DNA of 8,694 nt from Chloroflexota bacterium (GCA_023415845.1 JAEZJB010000052.1:1-8694); one strand, 5' to 3'. Positions 1 through 6,465 are shown, numbered from the stretch's first letter. Numbers and translations are program-made. Notes: generated from the letters alone by a model not told the origin.

Positions 1-303
1 CGCGTGCTCTTCCGCCACGTATTGCCGAACGTCGCGGGACCGATCCTGGTCCAGCTCGCGCTCAGCATGGGTGGCGCAATCATCGTGGAGGCGGCGCTCA
101 GCTACCTGGGGCTTGGCGCGGTGCCGCCAACCCCATCGCTGGGTTCAATGCTGAGCGAAAACCGCAATGCCATGGAAATGGCGCCGTGGACCGTGCTGTA
201 TCCGGGGCTGGCGCTGGCGCTGCTGGTGCTGAGCATCAACATGTTTGGCGACGCCGTCCGTGACCTGCTCGATCCCCGGCTCCGCTCTGCGATGGGCGGC
301 TGA
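1..303 (+). CDS. ABC transporter permease, DppC/OppC type (3' part only)
   Basis: This is the last 100 codons of an inner-membrane permease that imports peptides or similar solutes; the reading frame is open from base 1 and ends at TGA 301-303. The visible part begins inside the cytoplasmic EAA loop that contacts the ATPase (FRHVLPN). Then comes the family signature EAALSYLGLG followed by PPTPSLGSML, a hydrophobic segment (PGLALALLVLSINMFGD) and the usual C-terminal ending DAVRDLLDPRLR. These are typical of the second permease of dipeptide/oligopeptide/nickel importers (BPD_transp_1 domain). The substrate cannot be told from this fragment, because related systems carry peptides, nickel, glutathione or sugars. 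ATPase or binding-protein genes would be expected to the left. No ATPase gene follows, so this is probably the end of its transcription unit on this side. Confidence 0.9.
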   Translation, partial: RVLFRHVLPNVAGPILVQLALSMGGAIIVEAALSYLGLGAVPPTPSLGSMLSENRNAMEMAPWTVLYPGLALALLVLSINMFGDAVRDLLDPRLRSAMGG

Positions 304-314
304 CCGGCGCGTCT

Positions 315-467
315 GGTCCTCGCTCGCAGTATGGCCCGGCGCCGTTGGGTCTGTGCCGGAGCCACCTCTTTGGGGCCGGAGGTGGGAACGTGCTTTCCTC
401 TGCCAGGTGCTTACCCGGGCGTGGCAGGTGGTACGCTCGGGGTGTCTTCGCGAGTCCTCGGCAGGAG
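315..467 (+). promoter_or_regulatory. Candidate T-box-like (tRNA-sensing) translational leader of the DinB gene
   Basis: The 171-nt gap before the DinB gene is rich in helices. AGGTGGTAC at 426-434 resembles the T-box core. AGG 426-428 can pair with CCT 456-458, and GCTCG 435-439 with CGAGT 451-455, leaving TGGTAC as a bulge; this copies the antiterminator/antisequestrator shape, whose TGG binds the tRNA CCA end. Alternatively TCCT 455-458 pairs with AGGA 463-466 around the loop CGGC, burying the Shine-Dalgarno site. The two folds exclude each other, as expected for translational control. Upstream there is an AGTA (328-331), a 9-bp stem 332-340/355-364 with bulged A360, a possible lower stem 315-320/372-377 and a hairpin 401-405/422-426. 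Against it: the core lacks one C of the usual ACCGCG, no specifier codon can be assigned, and the target is not an aminoacylation or amino-acid gene. This call is inference. Confidence 0.33.
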
Positions 468-474
468 CGTGAGC

Positions 475-966
475 ATGCAGTACGCAGACGTCGATACCAG
501 CACCTTTCGCACCCATATCATCGGGGAGTTCTGGGCCAACCTGGAAAAGTCGCTCGACCGCATCGAGTCGGTCGTGGCCGACTGCTCGATTGAGGAACTC
601 AACTGGCGGCCACCCGCCCCGGAAACCAACTCCATCTACGTGATCGCGGTCCATGCCCTTGGACATCTGAGGCAGGGGATCGTGGGCGTGCTCGGCGACG
701 GCTCGCAGGAGCGGGACCGGGATGCCGAGTTTCGGGCGGTCGCCACGCCGGAGAACGTGCCGATTCCGGGCTGGGAAACGACCAGGCAGGAGATGGCTGA
801 CGTTCTGCGTCGGCTCGAGCCTGACGTGCTCGACTGTGTCTATTCTCCGCTCCACCGTGGGCCGATGACCGGTATGGCCCTGATGCTGCTGATGACCCGG
901 CACACGGCCCTGCACGAAGGCCATGCCGAACTCACCCGCGACCTGGCCCGGGCCGCGTTGGCCTGA
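475..966 (+). CDS. DinB-fold (DinB/DUF664-like) four-helix protein
   Basis: A 163-aa soluble protein of the DinB/YfiT-like superfamily, small four-helix bundles that usually bind a metal through three histidines; many members act as thiol-dependent transferases or hydrolases, but this one has no assigned reaction. Candidate ligands are H60 or H64 in VHALGHLRQG on helix 2, and H143 and H147 in HTALHEGHAELTRDL on the last helix. That HxxxH followed by GHAELTRDL is very typical of the family. The start at 475 is chosen because AGGAG at 463-467 lies 7 nt upstream; the frame stays open to 331, but the extra residues are arginine- and glycine-rich and match nothing. The gene stands alone between the permease and a convergent AI-2E gene, whose stop lies 28 nt beyond this one. 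Its Shine-Dalgarno site lies inside a possible switching hairpin (see the leader entry). Confidence 0.82.
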   Translation: MQYADVDTSTFRTHIIGEFWANLEKSLDRIESVVADCSIEELNWRPPAPETNSIYVIAVHALGHLRQGIVGVLGDGSQERDRDAEFRAVATPENVPIPGWETTRQEMADVLRRLEPDVLDCVYSPLHRGPMTGMALMLLMTRHTALHEGHAELTRDLARAALA

Positions 967-994
967 CCTGCGGTCGCGGGGTTGGATGCTTGTC

Positions 995-2170
995 CTAGAT
1001 CATGTCCCGGGTCAGGGGGTTAGGGATCTCCTCCCGCCAGACCCGTTCCAGCACCGGAATCGACGCGGTGATGGGCAGGGCCAGCAACACCCCGATCACC
1101 CCGAGTAACTGCCCGCCGACGAGCACGCCCAGCAGGATGGCCAGCGACGTGACCTGCAGCGTATTGCCATAGACCCGGGGCACGATCACGTAGTTCTCGA
1201 TCTGCTGGTAAATGATGTACGCCACCAGCACGACGATGGCCGTGGACGGCGACACGGTTGCCGCCAGCAGGACCGCGGGCACCGTGGCGAGCGGAGCACC
1301 GATGATCGGAACCGCGTCGAGCACGAAGGCCACCATTGCCAGGAGCAGGGGTTCCGGCGTGCCCGTGCTCAGCAGCAGCACGTAAGCAAACACGGCAAAG
1401 AGGGTGGACGTGATCAGTTGCCCGATCACGAAGCCGCTGACGACCCTGGTCAGTTCCGGGAAGGAGCGGCGAATGCGATAGCGCAGGCGGGGCGTGAAGT
1501 ACCGGGCCAGAAAGCCATAGGATCGTTCGCCCTCGATCAGCAGGTAGAACGTGAGCGTCACCACGAAGAAGAGGTTTGCCACGCCGCCGACGATGCCGGT
1601 GGTGATGGTCATCACATCATTCCAGGGCAGGGTGAAATCATCAGGCAGGCCGTCCTGGCGAATTTCCTGGTAGCGCTCGTTGATGCTCGGATACCGGGCG
1701 ATGAACCGTTCCAGTGACTTCGAATACTCCGGAAAGTTGTCGATGATGCTTTGCCCCTGGTTCACCAGTGGCGGGACGATCAGGGCGACGAACCCGGCAA
1801 AGATTCCGGCCATGATGACAAAGATGATCGCAGCCGCGACCACCCGTGGCAGTCCACGGCGCTCAAGGTAGCGGGTTGGCGGCACCAGGGCGAGGGTGAG
1901 GATGAGCGCGATCAGCACCAGCAGCACGATCTCGCTGACCTGGACCAGTAACCAGATCACCAGCAGGCTGAGCACCACCCGGATGATGGTGCGGTAGGGG
2001 ATCTCGATCCTGACCACCGATTTCTCGGAATCGGGAACCGGGTCGCTGGTGCCGATAATCGGCTCGACCGGTGGCAGGTCGTCGGTGGGGTCGTCGTTGA
2101 CCGGACCCTCCGGATCAATGGCGGGGAATATATCGGTGATATCGCGCTCGTCGTCGGGCGGACTTCCCAT
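995..2170 (-). CDS. AI-2E/PerM family membrane transporter (paralog 1)
   Basis: A 391-aa multi-pass inner-membrane protein of the AI-2E transporter family (PF01594), which includes E. coli TqsA and PerM and Na+/H+ antiporter-like members; the substrate here is unknown. Hydrophobic segments lie at about 61-78, 80-97, 109-134, 188-212, 245-268, 273-320 and 341-372. The large loop at ~135-187 (NFPEYSKSLERFIARYP) and the VPIIGAPLATVPA, QQIENYVIVPRVYG and LPITASIPVLERVWREE blocks are characteristic. The first ~58 residues are an acidic, proline-rich cytosolic tail not usual for the family. The start is supported by AGAGG six bases upstream on the minus strand. It lies 156 nt downstream of a paralog on the same strand and may be cotranscribed with it. 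It converges with the DinB gene with only 28 nt between the stops, and I see no clear terminator there. Confidence 0.9.
   Translation of the reverse strand: MGSPPDDERDITDIFPAIDPEGPVNDDPTDDLPPVEPIIGTSDPVPDSEKSVVRIEIPYRTIIRVVLSLLVIWLLVQVSEIVLLVLIALILTLALVPPTRYLERRGLPRVVAAAIIFVIMAGIFAGFVALIVPPLVNQGQSIIDNFPEYSKSLERFIARYPSINERYQEIRQDGLPDDFTLPWNDVMTITTGIVGGVANLFFVVTLTFYLLIEGERSYGFLARYFTPRLRYRIRRSFPELTRVVSGFVIGQLITSTLFAVFAYVLLLSTGTPEPLLLAMVAFVLDAVPIIGAPLATVPAVLLAATVSPSTAIVVLVAYIIYQQIENYVIVPRVYGNTLQVTSLAILLGVLVGGQLLGVIGVLLALPITASIPVLERVWREEIPNPLTRDMI
1251..1330. repeat. Near-identical 80-nt tract shared by the two AI-2E genes (copy 1)
   Basis: This tract matches 2583-2662 at 78 of 80 bases when read by eye; the two differences are G/T near the start of the tract and G/A near its end. 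It encodes the VPIIGAPLATVPAVLLAATVSP region of the transporter. Immediately outside the tract the two genes diverge to the level seen elsewhere along their length. Confidence 0.85.
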
Positions 2171-2326
2171 ACCGAACCTCTTTCAGGGGCTGACCAGCAG
2201 GTGCGATGCGAAGAGGGCAGGGCACGGGTGCTGCATGAAGTCGGTGTAGTGGGTCGGCCGGGCGGCGTCCACGTAGAAGGAGCTATAGTCGCGTGCCGTT
2301 TGTGGCACCGACAGGTGCTCGCACCG
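2171..2326. other. Spacer between the tandem AI-2E genes
   Basis: A 156-nt gap with no supported gene. It holds a short hairpin, GCACC 2305-2309 paired with GGTGC 2314-2318 around GACA, without a T-run on either strand, so it is at most a weak terminator for the upstream minus-strand gene. Reading the minus strand, TATAGC (plus-strand 2282-2287) could be a -10 for the downstream gene, but no matching -35 is visible. Cotranscription of both genes is therefore as likely as separate promoters. Confidence 0.4.
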
Positions 2327-3496
2327 CTAAATCAGGTCGCGCGGGATCGGATCGGGGACTTCCTCACGCCAGACGCGCTCGATCACTGGAATGGCGGCCG
2401 TGATTGGCAACGAGAGGATGACCCCAACGATGCCCAGTAACTGCGCCCCCACCAGTACCCCCAGCAGGATGGCCAGCGCGGTGACCTGCAGGGTGTTGCC
2501 GAACACGCGCGGAATGATCACGTAGCCTTCGATTTGCTGATAGATGATGTACGCGACGAGCACCACGATGGCCGTGCCGGGGGACACGGTTGCCGCCAGC
2601 AGGACCGCTGGCACCGTGGCGAGCGGAGCACCGATGATCGGAACCGCATCGAGCACGAAGGCGAGCGCAGCCATCAGTAGCGGCTGCGGAGTTCCCGTCG
2701 TGATCAGCAGCACGTAGACGAACACCGCGAACAATGTCGAATTGATCGCCTGGCCAATGACATACCCGCTGACGACGCGGGTCAGTTCGGGAAAGGCCCG
2801 GCGAATGCGATACCGCAGGCGGGGGGTAATGTACCGAGCCGTGAAGGTATAGGCGCGTTCCCCTTCGATCAACAGGTAAAACGCCAGGGTCAGGACAAAG
2901 AAGATGTTGGCGACACCGGTTGCCAGTTCGGTCAGGTAAACGATGAGGTCATCCCAGGGCAGGGAGATCTGGCTCTCGAGCCCGTTCTGGCGGATTTCTT
3001 CATACCGCTGGTAGATGGGCGGGTACCGCTCGATGAAGGATTCGATCCGCTCGGAATATTCAGGCAGGTTGTCGACCACGCTCTGGAGCTGGGTAATGAG
3101 TGGGGGCAGGATCAGGCCGAAAAATCCGACGATGAGCCCGATCAGCACGGCGAACACGATTCCCGCCGCCGCGATGCGGGGCAAGCCCTGTCGTTCCAGG
3201 CGACGGGTTGGCGGGATCAGCGCCATGGTCAGGATCAGGGAAATGAACACCAGCAGCAGGATGTCGCTGATCTGCATCAGCAACCAGACGGTAAAGAGGC
3301 TGAGAACAACCCGGAGGATGGTACGGAACGGGATCTCGAGCCGCACCACCTGCTTTTCGGATTCCGGCACGGTGTCGGAGCGGCCGATGATGGGCGTTAC
3401 CGGAGGGAGATCATCGGTCGGGTCGTCATTGACTGCCTCCTCTGGATCGACCGCGGGGAATATATCGGTCACGTCCCGGTCCGGGGAATCGCTCAT
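2327..3496 (-). CDS. AI-2E/PerM family membrane transporter (paralog 2)
   Basis: A 389-aa paralog of the downstream gene with the same layout: acidic tail of ~55 residues, about eight membrane segments, and the VPIIGAPLATVPA, QQIEGYVIIPRVFG and LPITAAIPVIERVWREE blocks. It belongs to the AI-2E/PerM family, with unknown substrate. The start at 3496 (MSDSPDRDVTDIFPA) is chosen because it aligns with the paralog's N-terminus and has AGGAAGG about five bases upstream on the minus strand; an in-frame ATG at 3598 would add 34 residues with no counterpart in the paralog. It is the first gene of the minus-strand pair and its upstream region is shared with the divergent VOC operon. A TATGAT-like -10 can be read on the minus strand at 3608-3613. 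A family pair with the same tail suggests recent duplication followed by divergence, with local gene conversion. Confidence 0.9.
   Translation of the reverse strand: MSDSPDRDVTDIFPAVDPEEAVNDDPTDDLPPVTPIIGRSDTVPESEKQVVRLEIPFRTILRVVLSLFTVWLLMQISDILLLVFISLILTMALIPPTRRLERQGLPRIAAAGIVFAVLIGLIVGFFGLILPPLITQLQSVVDNLPEYSERIESFIERYPPIYQRYEEIRQNGLESQISLPWDDLIVYLTELATGVANIFFVLTLAFYLLIEGERAYTFTARYITPRLRYRIRRAFPELTRVVSGYVIGQAINSTLFAVFVYVLLITTGTPQPLLMAALAFVLDAVPIIGAPLATVPAVLLAATVSPGTAIVVLVAYIIYQQIEGYVIIPRVFGNTLQVTALAILLGVLVGAQLLGIVGVILSLPITAAIPVIERVWREEVPDPIPRDLI
2583..2662. repeat. Near-identical 80-nt tract shared by the two AI-2E genes (copy 2)
   Basis: Partner of 1251-1330 in the same orientation, 78/80 identical. 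Codon positions that are free to vary elsewhere in the pair are unchanged here, which points to recent sequence homogenisation rather than protein-level constraint alone. Confidence 0.85.
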
Positions 3497-3607
3497 CGGA
3501 ACCTTCCTGCAGGATACCCAACTACCAACCGGCTGCGTCAGCGCAGTGAGCGATGTGTCAGGGAGGAGGAATGATGAGTGGAGGCGTCCGCCGCCCATGA
3601 CCTGCTG

Positions 3608-3613
3608 ATCATA
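3608..3613 (-). promoter_or_regulatory. Possible -10 box of the AI-2E gene pair
   Basis: The minus strand reads TATGAT here (five of six matches to TATAAT), about 110 nt upstream of the ATG at 3496. The hexamer 17 nt upstream of it reads TTCCGC, a poor -35. A weak promoter call. Confidence 0.25.
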
Positions 3614-3666
3614 GCGGGGTCAGGTAGCGCGCGGAAAGGGAGCCACCTGATGGCATGTTAAATACC

Positions 3667-3698
3667 GAGAGGGCCGCTGCTTGGGGGGCGGCCCTCTC
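3667..3698. other. Perfect 11-bp GC hairpin in the divergent intergenic region
   Basis: GAGAGGGCCGC at 3667-3677 is exactly complementary to GCGGCCCTCTC at 3688-3698, with a 10-nt loop. There is no T-run after it on the plus strand (it runs into G-rich DNA to ~3716) and only a weak GGTATTT on the minus strand. It lies between the starts of two divergent transcription units, where a gene-end terminator is not needed. It could be an insulator or bidirectional terminator, a leader structure, or a dispersed palindromic element. The hairpin at 5140-5179 has a similar GCGGCC...CCTC make-up. Confidence 0.6.
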
Positions 3699-3800
3699 AG
3701 TGGGTGGGGGGAGGAGAGAGTGGACTCGGTTGGGGGAGTGGCGCTTGGAACCACGTCCTTGCCTGTCCACAATCAGAATAGGAGGGGAGGCTGATTTCAC

Positions 3801-3838
3801 CCTGAGGTGTTCCTGAAGGTTTCCTGAACCGATTGACA
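3801..3838 (+). promoter_or_regulatory. Operator-like 11-nt direct repeats next to a TTGACA -35 box
   Basis: CCTGA starts at 3801, 3812 and 3823, exactly 11 nt apart; the second and third copies extend to TTCCTGAA. On the minus strand this reads as three TCAGG units. Direct repeats with an 11-nt period are how PhoB/OmpR-type response regulators commonly bind, and the last unit ends just before TTGACA 3833-3838, where an activator would sit. The -10 is weak: CATCAT at 3855-3860 with a 16-nt spacer. The likely target is the plus-strand VOC/isomerase operon starting at 3904. The repeats are seen; the regulator type is inferred. Confidence 0.42.
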
Positions 3839-3903
3839 CGCTCGAAAATGGCCTCATCATCTGGTGACTTGTCGCAATGCTGAACGGAGAGGATCCCATT
3901 TTC

Positions 3904-4275
3904 ATGAAGCGCTTTCATCATATTGGCCTGCCCGCCACCGACCAGGAGACACCGATCGAAGGTGAGTACTGGGTTGAGGGAGGCAAGCTGTGGCTCACCA
4001 ATCCAAAGAACCACCCCCAGCGTGTCGAGTGGCTTCGCTTCGGTCCGGGTAACACCACCGACCCGAATGCGTTCGAGAGCGGTCACATCTGCTACGAGGT
4101 CGATGACATCGAGGCGGCCGTGGCTGGCAAGGAGATCGTGCGCCCGATCGGCGAGATGGGTGAGCCACCGTTTGCCCTGGCGGCCTTTACCCTCGAAGAC
4201 GGTATTCGCGTCGAATACATTCAGCTCTACCCAGGACGCGAATGGTTTGACGATGATCTTTCGGCAACCGAGTAA
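3904..4275 (+). CDS. VOC (vicinal oxygen chelate)/glyoxalase-like protein
   Basis: A 123-aa protein of the vicinal oxygen chelate superfamily, built from two beta-alpha-beta-beta-beta modules around a divalent metal. All four ligand positions can be seen: H6 in FHHIGL, E42 in RVEWLRF, H61 in GHICYEVDD and E104 in RVEYIQLY, so the metal site looks intact. The reaction is unknown; lyases, epimerases and dioxygenases share this fold. The start at 3904 is preferred because GGAGAGGA lies ~10 nt upstream and it begins just before the first ligand; an ATG at 3877 would add nine residues and has no ribosome site. Only 21 nt separate its stop from the next start, so it is almost certainly cotranslated with the sugar isomerase-like gene. 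A role on a sugar or keto-acid intermediate of that pathway is a reasonable inference. Confidence 0.82.
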   Translation: MKRFHHIGLPATDQETPIEGEYWVEGGKLWLTNPKNHPQRVEWLRFGPGNTTDPNAFESGHICYEVDDIEAAVAGKEIVRPIGEMGEPPFALAAFTLEDGIRVEYIQLYPGREWFDDDLSATE

Positions 4276-4296
4276 CCGCAGGTAAGGAGGGTTCCC

Positions 4297-5127
4297 ATGG
4301 CCGATCGACTGGCAGTCTCCACCAATACCTACCACTCGTATTCCTTCGAAGAGGCACTTGCCGGAATCGCGGCGGCGGGGTTCACCAGTGTCGAACTTTC
4401 GTCGGTGCCCGGCTGGACCGAACATGTGCGCCGAGCGTCCACCGAGCAGGACCTGCACGAGGTTGCGCGGACCGTCTCGTCATTCGGGCTGGAGGCTATC
4501 TCGCTCAGTGGCCACAGCGATCTGGCCAGTGATGAGGGCGTCGAAGAGTTTCGCAAGGCGCTTGGCATCGCGGCCCGGTTGGGCATTCGCTGGGTCACGA
4601 CCAGCACCGGTGGCCACGACGCCTCGTCGGAGGGCACGCTCGAAGAGCAGCGAGCATTCTTCCTTAGCCGAATCCGCCCTCTCGCCCAGGAGGCCGCCGC
4701 CGACGGAATCGCGATCTGCCTGGAAACTCACGGTGGCGTTTCGGCGACCGGGGCGCTGGCCGCCCAGCTGGTCCAGGAAATCGAGATGCCGAATGTGGGG
4801 ATCAACTACGACACTGCGAACGTGATCTTCTATGGACATGTTCGGCCGGAAGAGGACATTGTCGCCGCGGCACCCTACGTCAATCACCTGCACATCAAGG
4901 ACCAGATCGGGGGACCCGGGGTCTGGAACTTTCCCCAGATCGGGACCGGTGAGGTCGATTTTGCGCCCATCTTTGCCGCCCTGGACAAGGTGGGATTCGC
5001 CGGCCCGTGTTCGATCGAAATCGAGTTTCAGGGTGAGCCATGGCCACCGCTTGAGGTGGTCGAGGCGACGCTTCGCAACTCACGGGAGTACCTGCGCCAG
5101 TTCGTGCCGGCTCAGGACCTCGCCTGA
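4297..5127 (+). CDS. Sugar phosphate isomerase/epimerase family protein (xylose isomerase-like TIM barrel)
   Basis: A 276-aa TIM-barrel protein of the AP-endonuclease-2/xylose-isomerase-like family (PF01261), close to IolE/IolI- and tagatose-3-epimerase-type enzymes that shuffle protons on sugars or inosose through a divalent metal. The four expected metal ligands are present in order: E143 in CLETHGG, D172 in NYDTAN, a histidine in HLHIKD (H197 or H199) and E241 in SIEIEF. IGTGEVDF at 215-222 is the usual loop before the last strands. Length is normal. The start has a strong AAGGAGG at 4284-4290, six bases upstream. It follows the VOC gene by 21 nt and is followed by a strong GC hairpin, then a Gfo/Idh/MocA dehydrogenase, a partner very often found with this family in inositol and sugar-acid catabolism. 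The exact substrate cannot be read from the sequence. Confidence 0.88.
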   Translation: MADRLAVSTNTYHSYSFEEALAGIAAAGFTSVELSSVPGWTEHVRRASTEQDLHEVARTVSSFGLEAISLSGHSDLASDEGVEEFRKALGIAARLGIRWVTTSTGGHDASSEGTLEEQRAFFLSRIRPLAQEAAADGIAICLETHGGVSATGALAAQLVQEIEMPNVGINYDTANVIFYGHVRPEEDIVAAAPYVNHLHIKDQIGGPGVWNFPQIGTGEVDFAPIFAALDKVGFAGPCSIEIEFQGEPWPPLEVVEATLRNSREYLRQFVPAQDLA

Positions 5128-5139
5128 TCGCCGATGACC

Positions 5140-5179
5140 GGGAGGGAGAGGAGCCGCCTTCCAAGGCGGCCCCCCTCCC
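5140..5179 (+). terminator. GC-rich hairpin after the isomerase gene (likely terminator)
   Basis: Thirteen bases after the stop, GGGAGGG 5140-5146 pairs with CCCTCCC 5173-5179 as an outer stem, and GCCGCCT 5153-5159 with AGGCGGC 5164-5170 around the tight loop TCCA as an inner stem. No T-run follows, so termination would rely on the long GC stem, or the hairpin may protect the 3' end of the VOC/isomerase mRNA. Position and stability make a gene-end role the best guess. Confidence 0.5.
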
Positions 5180-5208
5180 TCGGCATTCGCGCACCCTCCC
5201 GCATTCCA

Positions 5209-5233
5209 CCGGGCCAGCCGTCGTCCTGGCCGG
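5209..5233. other. Second hairpin in the 267-nt gap before the dehydrogenase
   Basis: GGCCAG 5212-5217 pairs with CTGGCC 5226-5231, extended by CC 5209-5210 with GG 5232-5233 across one bulged G. No T-run follows. It lies between the isomerase terminator and the dehydrogenase start, so it may be part of that gene's leader. No clear promoter or gene was found in 5184-5394. Confidence 0.4.
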
Positions 5234-5394
5234 GCTGCCGATCGTCATCAGTACATCCCGCGGATGCCCAGGACTGCCGCGTGCTCCCACTGGCACCACC
5301 ATGAGCGGTACCCTTGCAGGTATCAGCCGGCGAACGACGGCGCAGATACGGCAGGCATCAGGGCCGCCGATGCCAACCAGGGATGATGAGTCAG

Positions 5395-6423
5395 ATGAGC
5401 AAGACACGGATTGCCGTTCTCGGAGCCGGCTTCATGGGCAGCACTCATGCTCGCGCCTATGCCACCCGTGATGATGTCGAGATTGTTGCGATCTACGCGC
5501 AGAGCAACGATCGTGCCGCCGAACTGGCTGCCGAGCTTGAGACCGAGTCGACGACAGATCTCAATCGCGTCCTCGACGATCCATCCATCGAGGCGGTGGA
5601 TATCTGCCTGCCAACCCCGGCGCATCGGGTGACCACGGAGGCTGCCCTCGCGGCCGGCAAGCATGTGTTGCTGGAGAAACCTCTCGCGATGACGCTCCAG
5701 GATGCGATCGCCATCGTCGATGCCGCTGACGAGGCATCCGACCAGGTGGTGATGGTCGCTCACGTATTGCGCTTCTGGCCCGAATATGTGGCGCTCAAGG
5801 CGGTAATCGACAGTGGGGAACTCGGGCGGCCGGTGGCAGGCGTCACTGCCCGCCGGCAGCCGTTCCCGGCCTGGTCGAAGCTCTTCGCCAATGCCAGCGT
5901 CACCGGCGGTGCCATCTACGACATGCTGATCCACGACTTCGATGCCCTGAACTGGGTGCTCGGAACGCCGACGAACGTGACGGCGCATGGGCTGTGGAAC
6001 CCTCGTTCCGGCGGCTATGACTATGGCCAGGCAGTGATTGGGTATGCCGACGGCACCGGGATGGCGGAAGGCGGCATGATGCATCCCGAGAGCTACCCGT
6101 TCACCTCCCGGTTCGAGGTGCTCTGCGAGCACGGCGCGGTGGAGTACCACTTCCAGGCGGGTGGGCGCTCGTTCGAAGTTGGCGAGCCCACCAATACCCT
6201 GAAGGTCTACCGCAATGAAGGCGACCCCGAGGTGATCGAGGTCGATCAGACCGATGCCTATGCGAACGAAACGGGGTATTTCATCGACTGTATTCGCCAG
6301 GGCGTACCCGCTGACCGGGCAACCCCTCGCGACGCGCTGCTTGCCTGCCGCCTGGGTCTTGCGGCGAAGGAGTCTGCGGAATTTGGGCGCACCGTGGCAA
6401 TCGATCTCGAGCGGGTGGCCTGA
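5395..6423 (+). CDS. Gfo/Idh/MocA family NAD(P)-dependent oxidoreductase
   Basis: A 342-aa cytosolic dehydrogenase of the glucose-fructose oxidoreductase/inositol dehydrogenase/MocA family. The N-terminal Rossmann fold has GAGFMG at 10-15. EKP at 94-96 supplies the catalytic lysine K95. The C-terminal domain has GGAIYDMLIHDFD at 171-183, where D176 and H180 match the D and H of the K-D-H triad known from Bacillus IolG. Length is typical. The frame is open back to 5314, but only the part from MSKTRIAV aligns with a Rossmann start. ATGs at 5383 and 5386 are alternatives, and the ribosome site is poor (AGGG 5379-5382). Such enzymes oxidise a sugar or inositol hydroxyl or reduce the matching ketone. 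With the isomerase/epimerase and VOC genes upstream, a polyol or sugar catabolic route is inferred. A separate promoter is possible given the 267-nt gap. Confidence 0.9.
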   Translation: MSKTRIAVLGAGFMGSTHARAYATRDDVEIVAIYAQSNDRAAELAAELETESTTDLNRVLDDPSIEAVDICLPTPAHRVTTEAALAAGKHVLLEKPLAMTLQDAIAIVDAADEASDQVVMVAHVLRFWPEYVALKAVIDSGELGRPVAGVTARRQPFPAWSKLFANASVTGGAIYDMLIHDFDALNWVLGTPTNVTAHGLWNPRSGGYDYGQAVIGYADGTGMAEGGMMHPESYPFTSRFEVLCEHGAVEYHFQAGGRSFEVGEPTNTLKVYRNEGDPEVIEVDQTDAYANETGYFIDCIRQGVPADRATPRDALLACRLGLAAKESAEFGRTVAIDLERVA

Positions 6424-6465
6424 GGCTGGCCGTCGGATTGCACAGGGAGCGGCTCGTGGCGGCGA

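Noticed and set aside
331..474. N-terminal extension of the DinB protein
   Set aside because: The added residues have no family match, and the ribosome site AGGAG 463-467 fits the ATG at 475.
145..924. Long minus-strand open frame (259 codons)
   Set aside because: It lies antisense to the permease and DinB genes; the translation is rich in H, R, P and G without any domain, as expected for the shadow of GC-rich coding DNA.
3497..3598. 34-residue extension of AI-2E paralog 2
   Set aside because: Paralog 1 starts at the position matching 3496, and AGGAAGG lies just upstream of that ATG.
3697..4458. Minus-strand open frame (253 codons) across the VOC gene
   Set aside because: It overlaps two well-supported plus-strand genes and the divergent promoter region, and has no recognisable motifs.
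5253..5330. Possible T-box on the minus strand of the dehydrogenase leader (GGGTACCGC reading)
   Set aside because: The GTGG part of the core is missing and no matching helices or minus-strand target gene are present.
5314..5394. 27-residue extension of the Gfo/Idh/MocA protein
   Set aside because: Arginine-rich and unlike the family, which starts a few residues before the Rossmann strand; no ribosome site at 5314.
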